Source: Bathymodiolus brooksi (lineage: Eukaryota; Mollusca; Bivalvia; Mytilida; Modiolidae). Taken from it: a stretch of DNA of 64,000 nucleotides. The position numbers were made by a program, and so were the translations under genes. Of the stretch, positions 1 through 11,440 are shown one piece after another (within the stretch, counting starts at the first letter, position 1; every line of letters starts with the position of its first letter). The notes under the pieces were generated by a model that was not told the origin of the DNA, ran no database searches, and saw nothing but the letters and a program-made list of their open reading frames with translations. Location of the stretch: NCBI GenBank assembly GCA_963680875.1, contig OY804589.1:16450028-16514027 (forward strand), written 5' to 3'.

Positions 1-113
1 AAATGATTTAAATCGAAAATATTTTTTGGCAGCATTGATCATTATATTTGTGAGTTGTTCAGTAAGAACATTTATATCTTTATCGGGATCATTTACTAAT
101 TTGGGATAGGTCA
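1..113 (-). mobile_element. LINE-like endonuclease-RT linker fragment
   Basis: The minus strand is open in one frame and reads like the linker between endonuclease and reverse transcriptase of a non-LTR element (LTNIMINAAKKYF-type helix). It directly abuts the end of the ORF1-like segment at 114. This suggests an internal deletion joining an upstream esterase-like segment to a downstream linker, or continuation of an element beyond the window edge. Short and at the edge, so tentative. Confidence 0.35.
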
Positions 114-1748
114 TTACTTTCCACCATGATGAGAATTTTCTTTAGGTTGTATATCTGATTCTTCAATGTATTCATAAGCTCCATGGATATTCTTTTTCCC
201 TTTCGCAAGTACATGTAGTTTAGCTTTGCGGTACTTGTAGAGTTTGGATTCATCTAAATCCCTGCTATGAGAATCTGTTATAATCAGAGCATCAACTTCA
301 TTTTGTTTGTTTTGCTGTTTTTTGTCGAATTCGTTGGGTTCTGTGTTCAGGGTATTTAAGACACTGAAACGGTTTCGGGTTGGCACATTAATTTGAATTG
401 TTTCATTTTCAACAAGTACTTTACTATCTTGGTTTTTAACTAATGTGTTTTTCATTTGATCTATTTCTAATCTAAGTTTATCAATAATGTCCTTACTTTC
501 TTGCAAAAGTAATTTTCCTCCCTGGGCTTGTTTGCACAGCAACTTTTGTTCATCTCTCAATGCAGCAATTATTTGATCATGTTTACTTTGTTCATCTTTA
601 AATGCAAGGATTATTTGACCTTGGTTGGTTAGTTGTTCTTTAAGATTATAAATAATGTTATTCTTTTCAGATATACAAGATTTCAGCTCTTTAATAATCG
701 AATCTTTTCCTTCGCAAGTGCTAGCTAAGGTTTTTATTTGATCAGTCAAAGATGTATCAATTGAGCTTGGTTTCACCGACTGTTGTATTACTATTAGTTC
801 ACAATATTCCTTTTGGAGTAAATTTGTCATATTTACGATTTTTTCATTGAATTTCGATTGCTCTTCCAGCTTCTCCCAGATTTTTCTTATTTCTTTGTCC
901 GGATTCTTTTTGTTTTGAATTTTGGGGTACTTTCGGCGATACATCTTTGTAGTTGAAGAGTATTGAAGTCTATGATGTGTCCGTCCGTCTTAGCTGGTGT
1001 ATGAAAAGTTTCTGTGTTTGAGTCAGTGAGGCCAAGCCCAGCATTATTTGTGTTAATGTTGAGAATAGTACTGTCTGATATTAATGAATCTGGGTTAAGA
1101 TCTTGAGCACATGCATCTTGATAGTTCGAGTCTATTGTTTTAGGGACAGTTACATGTATATCCTCGACCATATTTAGTTCGTCATGGTCTTCTAAAGATA
1201 TTTGTGCAGTTGTGGTTTCAATTGTCTTAGGAATGGTTGTGTTATTCTCGCTCTTATTTTCAGGAGTAAATTTCACACATTTGTCCACAAATTTCTTGAG
1301 GGCAGGGAATTCTGAAGAACCAAAATATTTATAATGAGCTCCCTGTACTGTAATTGTTCCTGTACCTTGATGGATTGTTATAGTGTAAATTCTGTGGTCT
1401 ATTTGCTTACTTGGTTTGTCTAAAATGTCAATGTCAATCTGGATTTCATCTCGTGGGGCGTTTGTCGTTCCAGTTGACCATATAATTGGGGTCTTCTCCT
1501 ATTTGTTTCCAGTATCTTAACAGTAAGGATTTTATCCATACAACAAGGCGAATTTGGTCAGTTTTAAAGCTATACATTTTCGCTGCACTTTTATATTGGT
1601 TCGGTAAGATTTCCTCAAAAGGTATATTTTTTTGATTTTTTGACACGTGGCTCAGGGGAGGTAATTTCAGTTCCATAGCGTAACTATCCTTGTTAAATTT
1701 ATGGGCATTTTCATCGAATTCAATCACTGGGAGTTTCATTTTGAGCAC
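114..1748 (-). pseudogene. Frameshifted retroelement ORF1-like protein
   Basis: Three minus-strand frames (1748-1446, about 1446-887, 944-114) read as one protein broken by two frameshifts. The middle frame is open upstream of its first Met and overlaps the end of the first frame near 1450-1480; the last switch is near 890-940. The N-terminal part is a basic globular segment. The middle part includes a TITVQG-type strand followed by a polar linker. The last part is a long coiled coil rich in Lys, Glu and Gln, followed by an ITDSHSRDL motif that resembles the start of an SGNH-hydrolase-like domain found in some retroelement ORF1 proteins. No intact start-to-stop frame survives. Calling it ORF1 of a LINE-type element is inference from this layout and from the linker fragment next to it. 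It could instead be a decayed host coiled-coil gene. Confidence 0.5.
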
Positions 1749-1925
1749 TTTTCTCGCTTAGCATATGTAATTAATGTCTTGAGTGCACACTACCGTGTTT
1801 TCACTGGCAAGTTTTCCCTAGAAATTTTGGGGTGTTCGCCATCTACAAACCGGACTCTCAATCAAAGAATAGGTGTGTTTGAAGATGCCAAAGGGGTAAT
1901 CTTTGCTTGGGTCATCCTTGGTTAA

Positions 1926-3381
1926 AATGCTAGAAATTCTTCTTATATATGTTGCTTTCGATTTGTATTTCCCGCTTACTGTTGCTTTCCGATTTTAGAA
2001 AAATTATATTTCGACCAATGAAAACTCAACTTAATATTAAGTCCGTATAAACCGGATTTGAGTATGATAAGAGGTTGTCCAGGTGTAATACCACTAAAGA
2101 ATTCTCCATAGCCTTCTATGTTAAATAAAAATAAAATGAGCTTTCATACAGTATTCATCTTAAGTTTAATCTAAGTGACACTCATATCTCATGGAAGGGG
2201 TACCTAATTGGAAGCTTAACTCCGAAAATCAACATACATTTAATGGCATATAAGATAAAACAGACAGTCTGAAGATGTCTACCGTCAAAAATCCTACTTT
2301 CACTTTCGATTTAACACAAATTCAGGTGGTTTCTTTCCGATGCAATCAATTTTTTACTTAAAATCACAAGGACATCAAAAATGAGCATAACATTATCCTA
2401 AAATATGTAGGTTTCTGCTCGCATTCAGTATTTTGCAGTATCTAATAGGGTTTATTTTTTATCCAATAATGTAGGAATCCATTTTGCGTTTAAGCACTAC
2501 TTTCGACTGGTACCCATGTTTAGTGGTAGTACACCTAAGAGCAATACAAACTTGCTTCTCTAACCTTTTCTTTGCCTTATTTATATTCCTATATCAATAT
2601 CCAGTCAAAAAAACTATATCAGGTATATAGCAGTCCAGTATTTGAAAGAATTAATGTCCATATACAAAGTTACCTCCATGAAGCTTTTAATGAAAAAATC
2701 TGATTTTTCAGCTGTTGAGTTCAGATTGTGAAATAACATGACAGTGGCTTTTTATCTCAATATATTACAAGTATAAAGCTGATTTTCAACACAATAAGCA
2801 ACTTATGACATGCATATATGCTTCATTTGTAAATGTAACATCCAATTAATATGAAAAATGAAATTTTATCCATATCCCCCCTTTTTTTTGGCCTCATAGA
2901 AATGATCTCACAATATACTAAATTATGTTAATTCATGCTATGTTCCCATTAATTATGCATTGCAAGACATTAAATTAGACCTAATACCTAGATATTAAGC
3001 AAAAATTACTTCAAACTGCCCAAAATTTGTAAAATTATGATTGTTAATTTTCAGCTTTCTGTTATTTTTGTGACCTGCATCTGTAATTTTCTTCAAAACT
3101 CAATAAATGAATGTTTCTTGACAACTTTTGTTATGTTTCAAGTGGTAGTACACCTCCAGACCGCTTGGAATTTAAAAACGAGTGTTATTCCACTGTAAAC
3201 CAGTCAATCAGCAAAAAACAACGATATTTGCATTAATCTTATAGGAAGAACAAAGACTAAACAGTTTTTGAAGCGAAAAAAGGTGCCGAAATTCTACTTT
3301 CACTTTGGGCAGCAAAAAAAGTGTCCTCCCTTCTTCTTCTAACACATACCTGGTGATGTGAAAATATAACTGGGAGCCCCT
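1926..3381. other. AT-rich stretch without gene
   Basis: No convincing coding frame on either strand. A TACTTTCACTTT-type motif recurs near 2300 and 3295, and GTGGTAGTACACCT occurs near 2525 and 3143. These may be remnants of an old dispersed element between the two divergently oriented retroelements. Confidence 0.4.
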
Positions 3382-5764
3382 GTGCTTACATCTGTATACA
3401 TCCCACCTGAAAACTCTCTATATTCGTCAATAGATGCATTTTTAGATATTGAAAATGAATTAGTAAATTTCATAGAAAAAGACATGAAATGTGCACTTGT
3501 TGGAGATTTTAATGCTAAAACAGCTGTTTTAGAAGATTTTTCAGAACCAGATGAAACTGTTTTGAATGTTATGGATGTAAATGTAGAAGATGACCTATTT
3601 AGATATTGATATGACTACCAAGTTTTACTTGATAATAATATTTCCTTAAAAAGATATACTCAGTGTGAATGCAGACCAAATAATTTTGGACGAAAACTTT
3701 TAGAAAAGTGTAACTCTAGAAATGGCAAAGATTAAAATATTGGTAAAAAAGCTTGTAATGATTTAAGAGTAGTGGATTGTTTAATATTATCTTCTAATCT
3801 CTTTTCTGTGATTAAGAATTTTGATGTTTTAGATTATGACCCATTGTTTTCTGATGTACATTGTGCCCTACAGTTCAGTTTTTCAGTAGATATCTGTTTA
3901 TTATCAGCAGAAAACAGAAATATTTCTAAGCCAGTTAATTGGGATAACTGTAAGAAAGATGAGTTTGTTGAATATCTCACTGTTAATAAAAATAATGAGA
4001 TAAAAAATATAGTAAACAGTAATAGATGATATGCTTTTGTTACAAGATGTGAGTATCAATGATGTAAGTGAAGTAGTAAAAAAAGTTGGGAATATTTTCA
4101 AGCATACTTCTGCTAGTGTGTTTGGGAGCAAATGGAAAAAGTCATTCTGTGAATAAAAACAAAGCTGAATATAAGCCATGGTTTGACATGAAATGTTGAG
4201 AAAAAGGACAGGGTTTCCATAGATGTAAAAAAAAATACAGTCGTATTAAAAACAAAATTAATAAGACTGATATGAAAAATGCAGGTAAACTTTACAAAAC
4301 TCAATTGAACAAAAGTTATTGTGAATATCAGGACAAAACTGCAAATATTATTAGGGAAAAGTCAAGGACTGATCCAAAAGGTCTTTGGAAAATATTAAAC
4401 AATATTGATAAAAAAAAATCTCATGTTAGTAATAATGTAACTGACATTGGAACAGTTTGTTGAATATTTCAAGAATTTGAATGAATTGCCAGAGAATAAA
4501 AAAGATCAAGAAATTGATTTTGATAGTGTAGATAGGGAAAATGTTCACAATATCTTGAATTCACCAATTACTGAAGAAGACATTTTGCAAGTTGTTAAAA
4601 TTTTTAAGAGTAATAAAGCTTCAGGTTATGATGATATAGTTAATGAACACATTAAAAGTACAATTAATATTGTTTTGCCTATTTATTGTAAACTCTTTAA
4701 TATTGTATTAAACTCTGGATTAATTCCGGAATCATGGTCTGAGGGTGTAATTTTTCCAATTTACAAGAGCAAAGGTGATGCCAAGGATCCTAGTTCATAT
4801 AGACCTATAACATTAGTGTCATGTCTCAGTAAAACTTTTACTTCTGTTCTAAATGACAGATTGTGTGAATTATCAGATGAAGTAGGCTTGATTTCAGAAT
4901 CGCAAACAGGGTTCAGGAACTGATACAGTACATTGGACAACATATTTAGTTTACATGCATTGATTTCTATATATATGTCTCTAGGAAAACAAATGTACTG
5001 CCCATTTGTTGACTTTTCAAAGGCTTTTGACACTATAACCCGCTCATCATTATGGGTCAAACTTCAAAAGTCAAATATTACCGGTAAAGTTTTTAGAATT
5101 ATTCAGTCTTTATGACAATGTCAAGTCTTGTATTAAGAATAATGATAAGTTTTCATCATTTGTTAGGTGTGATATTGGTGTTAGGCAAGGGGGAAATTTG
5201 TGCACGTTCATTTTTGCTATCTATCTAAATGACTTGGAACAATTTTTTGTTGAAAACAGTGTAAATGATTTAGAAAATATTAGAAATATGTGTTCAGAAA
5301 ATTTGAATATATTTGTAAAACTCTTTTCATTGCTGTATGCAGATGATACTATTATTCTTTCAGAAACTGAAGCTGATATGCAATATGCTTTGGCTATATT
5401 TGAAAAGTATTGTCATCATTGGAAATTGAAGGTTAACTTGCCAAAGACTCAAGAAATAATATTTTGTAAAAGAAAATAAAAAAATCAACCTATTTTTAAG
5501 CTATGTGGAGAGAATTAATAAATTGAAGACTCTTATTCATATCTAGCTGTTATATTTAATTATAACGGCTCTTTTGTGAAGGCAAGAGCTAAATTGATGT
5601 ATCAAGCTCGCAAAGCTTTATATTGTTTGCATAGAAAATTGAGAAATATATCGATTCCAATAGGTTTACAACTTAAATTGTTTGATACACTTATACTTCC
5701 AATACTTACTTATGGCTGTATATTATACACTATATTAAAAATTGCTGAGTTAGATTGCTGTTAA
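3382..5764 (+). pseudogene. Decayed non-LTR retrotransposon ORF2 (endonuclease + RT)
   Basis: A plus-strand ORF2 is split by stops and frameshifts. Endonuclease signatures are visible: a YIPPENS-type start, GDFNAK near 3500, and DPLFSDVHCALQF near 3840-3880, where the usual SDH appears as SDVH. Reverse transcriptase motifs follow in order: GYDDIVNEHI (about 4625), IYKSKGDAKDPSSYRPI (about 4760-4805), FVDFSKAFDT (about 5008), an RQGG block (about 5180) and YADDT (about 5335). A thumb-like C-terminus with QARKALYCLHRK and LFDTLILPILTYGC ends near 5750. Multiple in-frame stops (for example 3607, 4027, 4461, 4921, 5113) show it is dead. The RT order and EEP-type endonuclease indicate a non-LTR element, probably in the CR1/Jockey/I group; clade not resolved. 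It is cut at the 3' side just before a SINE. Confidence 0.88.
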
Positions 5765-5884
5765 ATTATAATATTAAGTATATATGTACCATCTACACAC
5801 GCTTAGACACATGTCGTATGTGTATCTCTAGATTTTCCTTACGAGACAAGGTAACACTTCGACTATTGAAGCTACATTTTTATG

Positions 5885-6016
5885 GAGCGGATGTGTTCGA
5901 GTGGTCTAGGACGCTGGATATAAGGCTAAGCGATTGGTGCTGCAGTGTATCAATAGTGTGAGTTCAAATCCCGTTGACGGAAGAACAAACATTTGACAAC
6001 ACTGTTTGGTTTAATA
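5885..6016 (+). mobile_element. tRNA-derived SINE (family S1), copy 1
   Basis: The copy has an A-box-like GTTCGAGTGGTCTAGG and a B-box-like GAGTTCAAATCCCG spaced as in a class II (long variable arm) tRNA. A short tail that ends in ACTGTTTGGTTTAAT follows. Four copies lie within 1.4 kb in both orientations. Internal Pol III boxes plus a non-tRNA tail are the SINE pattern. Confidence 0.75.
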
Positions 6017-6059
6017 TACGTCTGAAAATTAAACCAAACAGTGTTAGAATTATACGTCT

Positions 6060-6170
6060 GAAAATTAAATTAAACAGTGTTAGAATTAGATTTTTGGGTT
6101 GTCAAATTTAGTTCTTCCGTCAACGGGATTTGAACTCACACCATTGATACACTGCAGCACTAATCGCTAT
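6060..6170 (-). mobile_element. tRNA-derived SINE (family S1), truncated copy
   Basis: Reverse-complement copy containing the B-box region and tail; the A-box half is missing and replaced by a repeat of the tail (TACGTCTGCAAATTAAACC). This suggests a local rearrangement between adjacent copies. Confidence 0.65.
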
Positions 6171-6175
6171 ACGTC

Positions 6176-6333
6176 TGCAAATTAAACCAAACAGTGTTAG
6201 AATTAGATTTTTGAGCAGTCAAATTTGTGTTCTTCCCTCGACGGGATTTGAACCCACACCATTGATACACTGCAGTACCATTCGCTTAGCCTTACGTCCA
6301 GCGCCCTTGACCACTCGACCACATCCACTCCCA
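6176..6333 (-). mobile_element. tRNA-derived SINE (family S1), full-length minus copy
   Basis: Both Pol III boxes are present on the minus strand (B box near 6245, A box near 6310), and the tail matches the other copies. With copy 1 it forms a long inverted arrangement. Confidence 0.75.
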
Positions 6334-6353
6334 TGTATATATACCCATTACAT

Positions 6354-6503
6354 ACATAGTGTGGTCGTACAAGACTTTGTATCAGGTCGAGCCTGTAGTG
6401 TGAACCAGTATCACTACGAGTCGCGATAGCGACGAGTTGTGATACGGTTTGTTCACGCAACAGGCAAGACCTGATATAAAGTCTTGTACCAACACACTTG
6501 TAT
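6354..6503. repeat. Long imperfect fold-back element
   Basis: Arms of about 70 bp pair around a short GCGATAGC loop near 6423-6430. The outer part reads ACAAGACTTTGTATCAGGTC on the left and its near-complement GACCTGATATAAAGTCTTGT on the right. A diverged half-copy is near 6745-6785. Looks like a non-autonomous fold-back/MITE. Confidence 0.7.
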
Positions 6504-6823
6504 GTAATAAGTTTATCTAACATTTCAATAAAAACGAATTTTAAACAAATAACAAGAGTTGAATTAAAATTTGTACAATACTCTGAGGAAGACTACATTT
6601 TATGCATGACGTCATGTTATTTTTCCCGTTCATTCACCAATGTCGGGTTACTGTATTTTGTCTCACATTCCGATGGTATGACGTCATGTCAAAGTAGTTC
6701 GGCAGAGAATGTCTCGTGCAAGGTCGCGCCATTCGTTTATCACCACAGTGTGGTGATACAACATCTTGTATCAGACAGGCGACTTTCGTTAATTTCAAAG
6801 GAAAACGTAAATACTGTTAGATA

Positions 6824-6850
6824 AATATATATATATATATATATATATAG
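6824..6850. repeat. (AT)n microsatellite
   Basis: Uninterrupted TA dinucleotides. Shorter AT runs recur near 7040, 7066 and 7242 beside the SINE copy. Confidence 0.9.
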
Positions 6851-7079
6851 AAGTCTAGAAGATTGTGCAACGATACCGATAAAGATGTTACAAAAAATAT
6901 ATTGACAAAATTGTCGATCAACAAATGACCTTCTTCAATGTCTTTCAAAATTAGACAGTTTGTAAAGATTAGATGGTATAATTACAACTCGACGATCCGT
7001 TACTCATTAAGTTCTCTGGTTGGTAGATTCCCTTAGACTTTATATATATATATATATTTGACTTTTTAATATATATATA

Positions 7080-7240
7080 TAGGGAGTGGATGTGGTCGAG
7101 TGGTCTAGGGCGCTGGACGTAAGGCTAAGCGAATGGTGCTGCAGTGTATCAATGGTGTGGGTTCAAATCCCGTCGAGGGAATAACAAACATTTGACAGCT
7201 CTAAAATCTAATTCTAACACTGTTTGGTTTAATTTTCAGG
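7080..7240 (+). mobile_element. tRNA-derived SINE (family S1), copy 4
   Basis: The best-preserved copy. A box TGGTCGAGTGGTCTAGG and B box GGGTTCAAATCCCG are followed by a tail with CTAACACTGTTTGGTTTAAT, bounded by AT microsatellites on both sides. The head resembles a Leu/Ser-type tRNA. Confidence 0.78.
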
Positions 7241-7564
7241 CGTATATATATATATATAAACGTCTAAAATGTTAGCACAACGATATCAAAAAAAGATGTT
7301 AAAATGTAACAAATATAACTATAAGTCTACAAAAAGACTATAATTATAATTAAATCGACGGATATTTCGCTTGATCGACAATATTCATCAGCGTCTGTAA
7401 TCTGATTTGAAAAATTATCACGTGATCTTCAGTTATCGTGAGGTAAATTACTAAAAATCATAATCTTGAACTTTATACTTTATATTATTCAAGTATATTG
7501 CACACTAATTTATAAATATGAACAGAATGAGAAAATGTATGAAGTATATTGTATAAAGATCATG

Positions 7565-7835
7565 ATTAAGAAGAGTTTGGATATATCAAAGAGGTAACCA
7601 GAATCCGTCAATAGAAGAAAGACAGACGATACAATGGCCAAAGGAAAAAACGACAAAAAAAAACGATTTACTGAGCGTCACATACACAGCTACAGATCGA
7701 GCGACACGGACTCAACCAATAACGATGGGTGAACTCAGGTGCTCCGGAAGGTAAGCAGATCCTGCTCCACTAGTGGCACCCATCGTGTTACTCTCGATAT
7801 AAACTCGGTAATAAGTATTGAATGAAGAACTGACC
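7565..7835 (-). mobile_element. 3' region of Penelope-like element (dispersed family A)
   Basis: In minus orientation this lies directly downstream of the decayed RT at 7840-8990. It shows the marks of family A: a CCGGAAGG..AGCAGATCCTGCT segment and a CCACTAGTGG palindrome near 7768, then an AGATCGAG segment and an ATACAATGGCCAAAG segment. The same sequence recurs detached from any RT many times in the window (9340, 21955, 26135, 26760, 27495, 38790, 39020, 60480, 61070, 62955). The adjacency here identifies family A as the 3' end of this retroelement. Confidence 0.65.
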
Positions 7836-7839
7836 AGGA

Positions 7840-8990
7840 AGTGCTTACGATATGTAGACCATACTCATGCTCATTTGTGACACACATTTTCCGTAACGGT
7901 TTCCCAAGTCATCGTGACGACCGTAAAACTTTCAAAGTGATAACTACAACTCAACCAATTGGAACCCTTGGTTCAGTAGCTTCCTTTTTAACTGCCACCT
8001 TCTATCAAGGAAATCTTAATAGGAACCACATTCTCGTAATTTCAGATCAACTGAGAGATATAAATTCACATGCAGGTGGTGCTGGAAAGTTCACAAGGGA
8101 AAATTGCAATCATCTCTTTTTATGTAAAGTTTCGTTCTGTCAATTTCGAGATGTAGGTCAATGTACAAAGAAGACTTAGCTGTATCTGTGGTATCCTTTA
8201 TTTCAAGTTCAATGGAATAGATGCGATTAGTAAACTCGCCAAACTTAGAATTATTTAGGGAAATGACATCATCTATACAGCGGAGCGTAGCGTAAAATTA
8301 ACCGATCGGACTAGCTTCTGTTAGTTTTTTTTTAAATGCTCCTGTATGACGTCTGCCTCATACGGATAAAGGAACAATTCAGCTAGAAGAGGACTACAGT
8401 TTGTATCCATAGGTATGCCGACTGACTGTTGGAAAATACGTCCACCAAACAAAACAAATATGTTGTTAAACAAAACCTCGAGCATTTTGATGATATCAGT
8501 TTCAGAGAACTTTTGATAGAATCGGAGCGGTTACATTTACAAAATAAGACGTATCTCTTCCTAAGACAATGCATTGTATCTACGTTGGGCATTCTGTTTT
8601 ATGAACCACAGTGGGACTGATGGTTTTAATCTGTCTATTAGCTTTGAGTGGGGGAAAGTTGCATAGACGGAGGAGAAGTCAAATGTTTTAATGTTATTGT
8701 AGGAGGAGAGGGACCTTGATTATATGTACTCTAAGAGATCTTTAGAGCTCTTGAGAATCCACATCTGATTCACACCACCACTTGATTAGCTCGTGACATA
8801 GTAACTATGAACCCTGTTTTTGACCGCTAAAAGAATATCTGTTAATATTTGGAAAGAGGTTTCATGGATCATTTGGCACACCCAATACTATAAGGCTATT
8901 TGTAAAGACGCTTGTGTAATTTAGGAATTTAGTAGAGTGACGGTGGATCTAGTTTTTTTCATTTCCAAAGGAAAAAAAACAGACCTATGA
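7840..8990 (-). pseudogene. Decayed Penelope-like reverse transcriptase
   Basis: Minus-strand pieces in shifting frames give the expected order. NQMWILKSSKDLL (about 8760) and FDFSSVYATFPHSKL (about 8680) come first. FQQ and GIPMDTNCSPLLAELF (about 8425-8375) follow, then CIDDVISLNNSKF (about 8270) and an IELEIKDTTDTA block (about 8200). The IDDV box corresponds to the YIDDV catalytic motif of Penelope-like RTs. Frameshifts and stops are frequent. A better-preserved relative lies at 62120-62805. The 3' flank is the family A sequence at 7565-7835. Confidence 0.8.
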
Positions 8991-9339
8991 TTGTCCAGAA
9001 CGTCTTTTTCCGTAAGTGTCGTCGGGGTATATGTAGTCCTTAAGCTTTACCAATACTCCAGTTTCCTGATATAATCGATATATGGTTGACAATTACGTCT
9101 CCATAATATCGTTTTATGATGTAAAATTCATTATTTCACTTTTTGATAAAACCTACTCATTATGACATATTGCTCTGATTGACGACCTCTCCTCTATGCA
9201 CCAGTATTTAACACCAATCAGTACCCAGTACCGAGAGTCAGGACTGAGACCCAGTATATACAATTCTGACCGGATCGGGTCTTAAGTAAATTCAACTTAT
9301 CCGACACAAAGTACTCAATATTGCTAATACCGTTATATA

Positions 9340-9560
9340 AGACGAGTTTGAAGATACCAAAGGGACAATCAGAAGTCGTATATCTAAGAACGACGACAAC
9401 ACAATGACTAAAGCAAAAATGACAAATGGACAAACAATGATCAACAAAACATTACACATAAAACTAAAGATCGAGTATTACAAACACCGGGAGTGAACTC
9501 AGGTGCTCCGGAAGTGTGAGCCGTTCCTGCTTCAATAGTGGCAAGCGTCGTGTTATATCA
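9340..9560 (-). mobile_element. Dispersed family A copy
   Basis: Contains the GATACCAAAGGGACAATCAGAAG start, the AATACAATGACTAAAG-type segment, the AACTAAAGATCGAG segment and the CCGGAAG..CCTGCT segment in the same order as next to the Penelope-like RT. Confidence 0.6.
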
Positions 9561-10493
9561 ATAACAAAATCGCACTAACAACGAAGTATGAATCTCATTT
9601 TAGACGTACCAATGTAGTATTAATCTGGATAAAGAAGGCTTGAAATATTGAAAACTCATGAATATATAGCAAGTTTGACAAAATCCTGTCATTGCAACAA
9701 TCTAATTAAAATTATATATCTGCACATTTTTAAAAAAATGTTGCTTGGCTGCTATGAGCACATGTAGAGATCTACTTTTAATTAGATATGTCATTTCAAT
9801 TGATTCCAGTATGCCGTTTGAAGATGCCTAGATACTGAATGTATCCAGTCTATCAATATACTTGTATCACCGGATGTGTCAAACCTAATATCTACAAAGT
9901 TTCTAAATATTAATATTAAATGACATATTTCTGCTATTTAAAGACGAGAATTGACGATGACACAAATTTGTTCCATAAGATACGATATCTCCTCAGGGAC
10001 AGAACCTCCATGAGATATGTTATTGACCAAAACATAAATCCCACATGTCGTATGCGTTCGTGGTGTTCACTCTTGGTCTTCTAAATAGGTGATTTTCAAA
10101 TACTAGTAGTATAATAGGTTCTATGCCTAGCAAACCGGAAGTGTGCTTTTATTGACAAACTGTTCCCAGTTATTATTCTCAGGAGAACACGAATTGTCGC
10201 ATGGTTTAATATACAACCGTGAAAAGGTAATTCCCGTTTTGAAAAGTCACTTTCTGTTTTACAAAAGTTCATAGCAGCAATATTTTTTTAGATTCACGAG
10301 AACATATGCTATCGCATGATGTCCAATATTTAATCGACCCAATGGCATTTCCGAATATGCTTTCTTTGTCTGTATATACCTGTATGTAGTAGTTTTTCCC
10401 TTGTGCATATTTGATACTTGCATGCTTAGGTTGACAACATATGCTAAGTATTGTGCTCAAATGTTCTCCTTTCTACTTAATAGTTATACTTAC
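9561..10493. other. No gene recognised
   Basis: AT-rich sequence downstream (in minus orientation) of the signal-peptide exon at 10494. No mucin repeats, SEA, EGF or membrane exon could be read here on the minus strand. Confidence 0.4.
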
Positions 10494-10542
10494 ATACTGT
10501 TGTTGACAGCACAAGCAGCACTGCTGCTACCAAAATCTTCAT
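10494..10542 (-). CDS. Orphan signal-peptide exon, paralogue of mucin exon 1
   Basis: ATG at 10542 opens a 16-codon hydrophobic leader (MKILVAAVLLVLSTTV) followed by one base and a perfect GTAAGT donor at 10493. The phase (one base left over) equals that of exon 1 of the mucin gene at 51219. About 60 bp upstream also match the mucin upstream region: both have a TATTTTATAGATA segment and an ACATAATC segment at similar distances from the ATG. The leader residues differ but the character is the same. No downstream exons were found, so this is either a paralogue whose body has been lost or replaced by repeats, or a duplicated promoter and first exon. Confidence 0.55.
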
Positions 10543-10744
10543 TATATATAGTAGTATATCTATAAAATACAATAGTATAGGATTATGTCGTATTATCCTT
10601 AGTTATTGATGGTTTCTTCAAATTAACCGGAAATCTGTTTGAAATATTTGGTCGCTGATTTAGATGTAACTTTTAACCAAAGTTAAATACCACCAGAAAG
10701 GTTGTGAGTTCGGTTCTAATATGTGGCCAGATGTATTCAAGTGA

Positions 10745-11130
10745 TTTAGTGATTTTTGTTTAACGCCAAATGTGCAATTTTACAGCTATATCACGGCGAG
10801 AACATTAGGTGAGGTTATGATGATGTACTAGACCAACACATGATATCCGCTTTATATTAGAACAAGCTTAATTGCATTTGTATACTGCTAGCTCAATGAA
10901 ACAACAACCCGCGGATGAACATATCGCACTATAGGAACACATTATCCTGATTCCGAGCCAACAAGTTATTGATCTTTCTTCCTAATGTATCGTGCTTATC
11001 GGGTAAGCAAAATACATCAATTTTACAGTCTTTGGATTGACCTGACAAGGGACTCGAACAACAGTTCTGCTGCACTTGAAACGAGGATGCTAACTACTGA
11101 CATAACAGTCAGCGGATAGACATGTCGCTT
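10745..11130 (-). mobile_element. tRNA-Gly-like SINE (family S3), diverged minus copy
   Basis: Minus-strand order: tRNA-like head near 11080-11120, GGTC..CCAAAGACTGTAAAATTG, a CGGAATCAGGATAATGTG segment, then a tail with a GCCGTGATATAGCTG-type core and a GTTAAAC motif near 10765. Order and motifs match 31525-31880 and 50664-51040. Confidence 0.55.
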
Positions 11131-11221
11131 CACTCGGACTGTTGTGTCATTGAGGCACAGCTATACAAATCACACTAAGCATGTTAGTCTAGTAGAATTA
11201 CTCACTCACACACTCCATAAG

Positions 11222-11440
11222 GGTAAAAGCAGAATTACCGAACACCGAGCAATCTTCCAAAGGGAAAGGCAAAACTCATAAATCAACAAACATATAAAAT
11301 AAGTCAACAATCGGAAAACTGGAAAAACCGCAATGGCCCTGACTTGGTACAGGCATTTCCAAAGAAATGGTGGGTTGAATCAGATTTTACGGCGCCAAAC
11401 CTCCCGCTTCCATTACGGTCAAAAGGTTCCGGTACAACTA
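11222..11440 (+). mobile_element. Dispersed family D copy
   Basis: Starts AAGGGTAA..AATTACCGAAC and contains CCAAAGGGAAAGGCAAAACT, CAACAATCGGAAAACTGG, CTGACTTGGTACAGGCATTT and TGGTGGGTTGAATCAGATTT, then GGCGCCAAACCTCCC. At least six further copies are in the window. No coding capacity seen; classification unknown. Confidence 0.65.
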
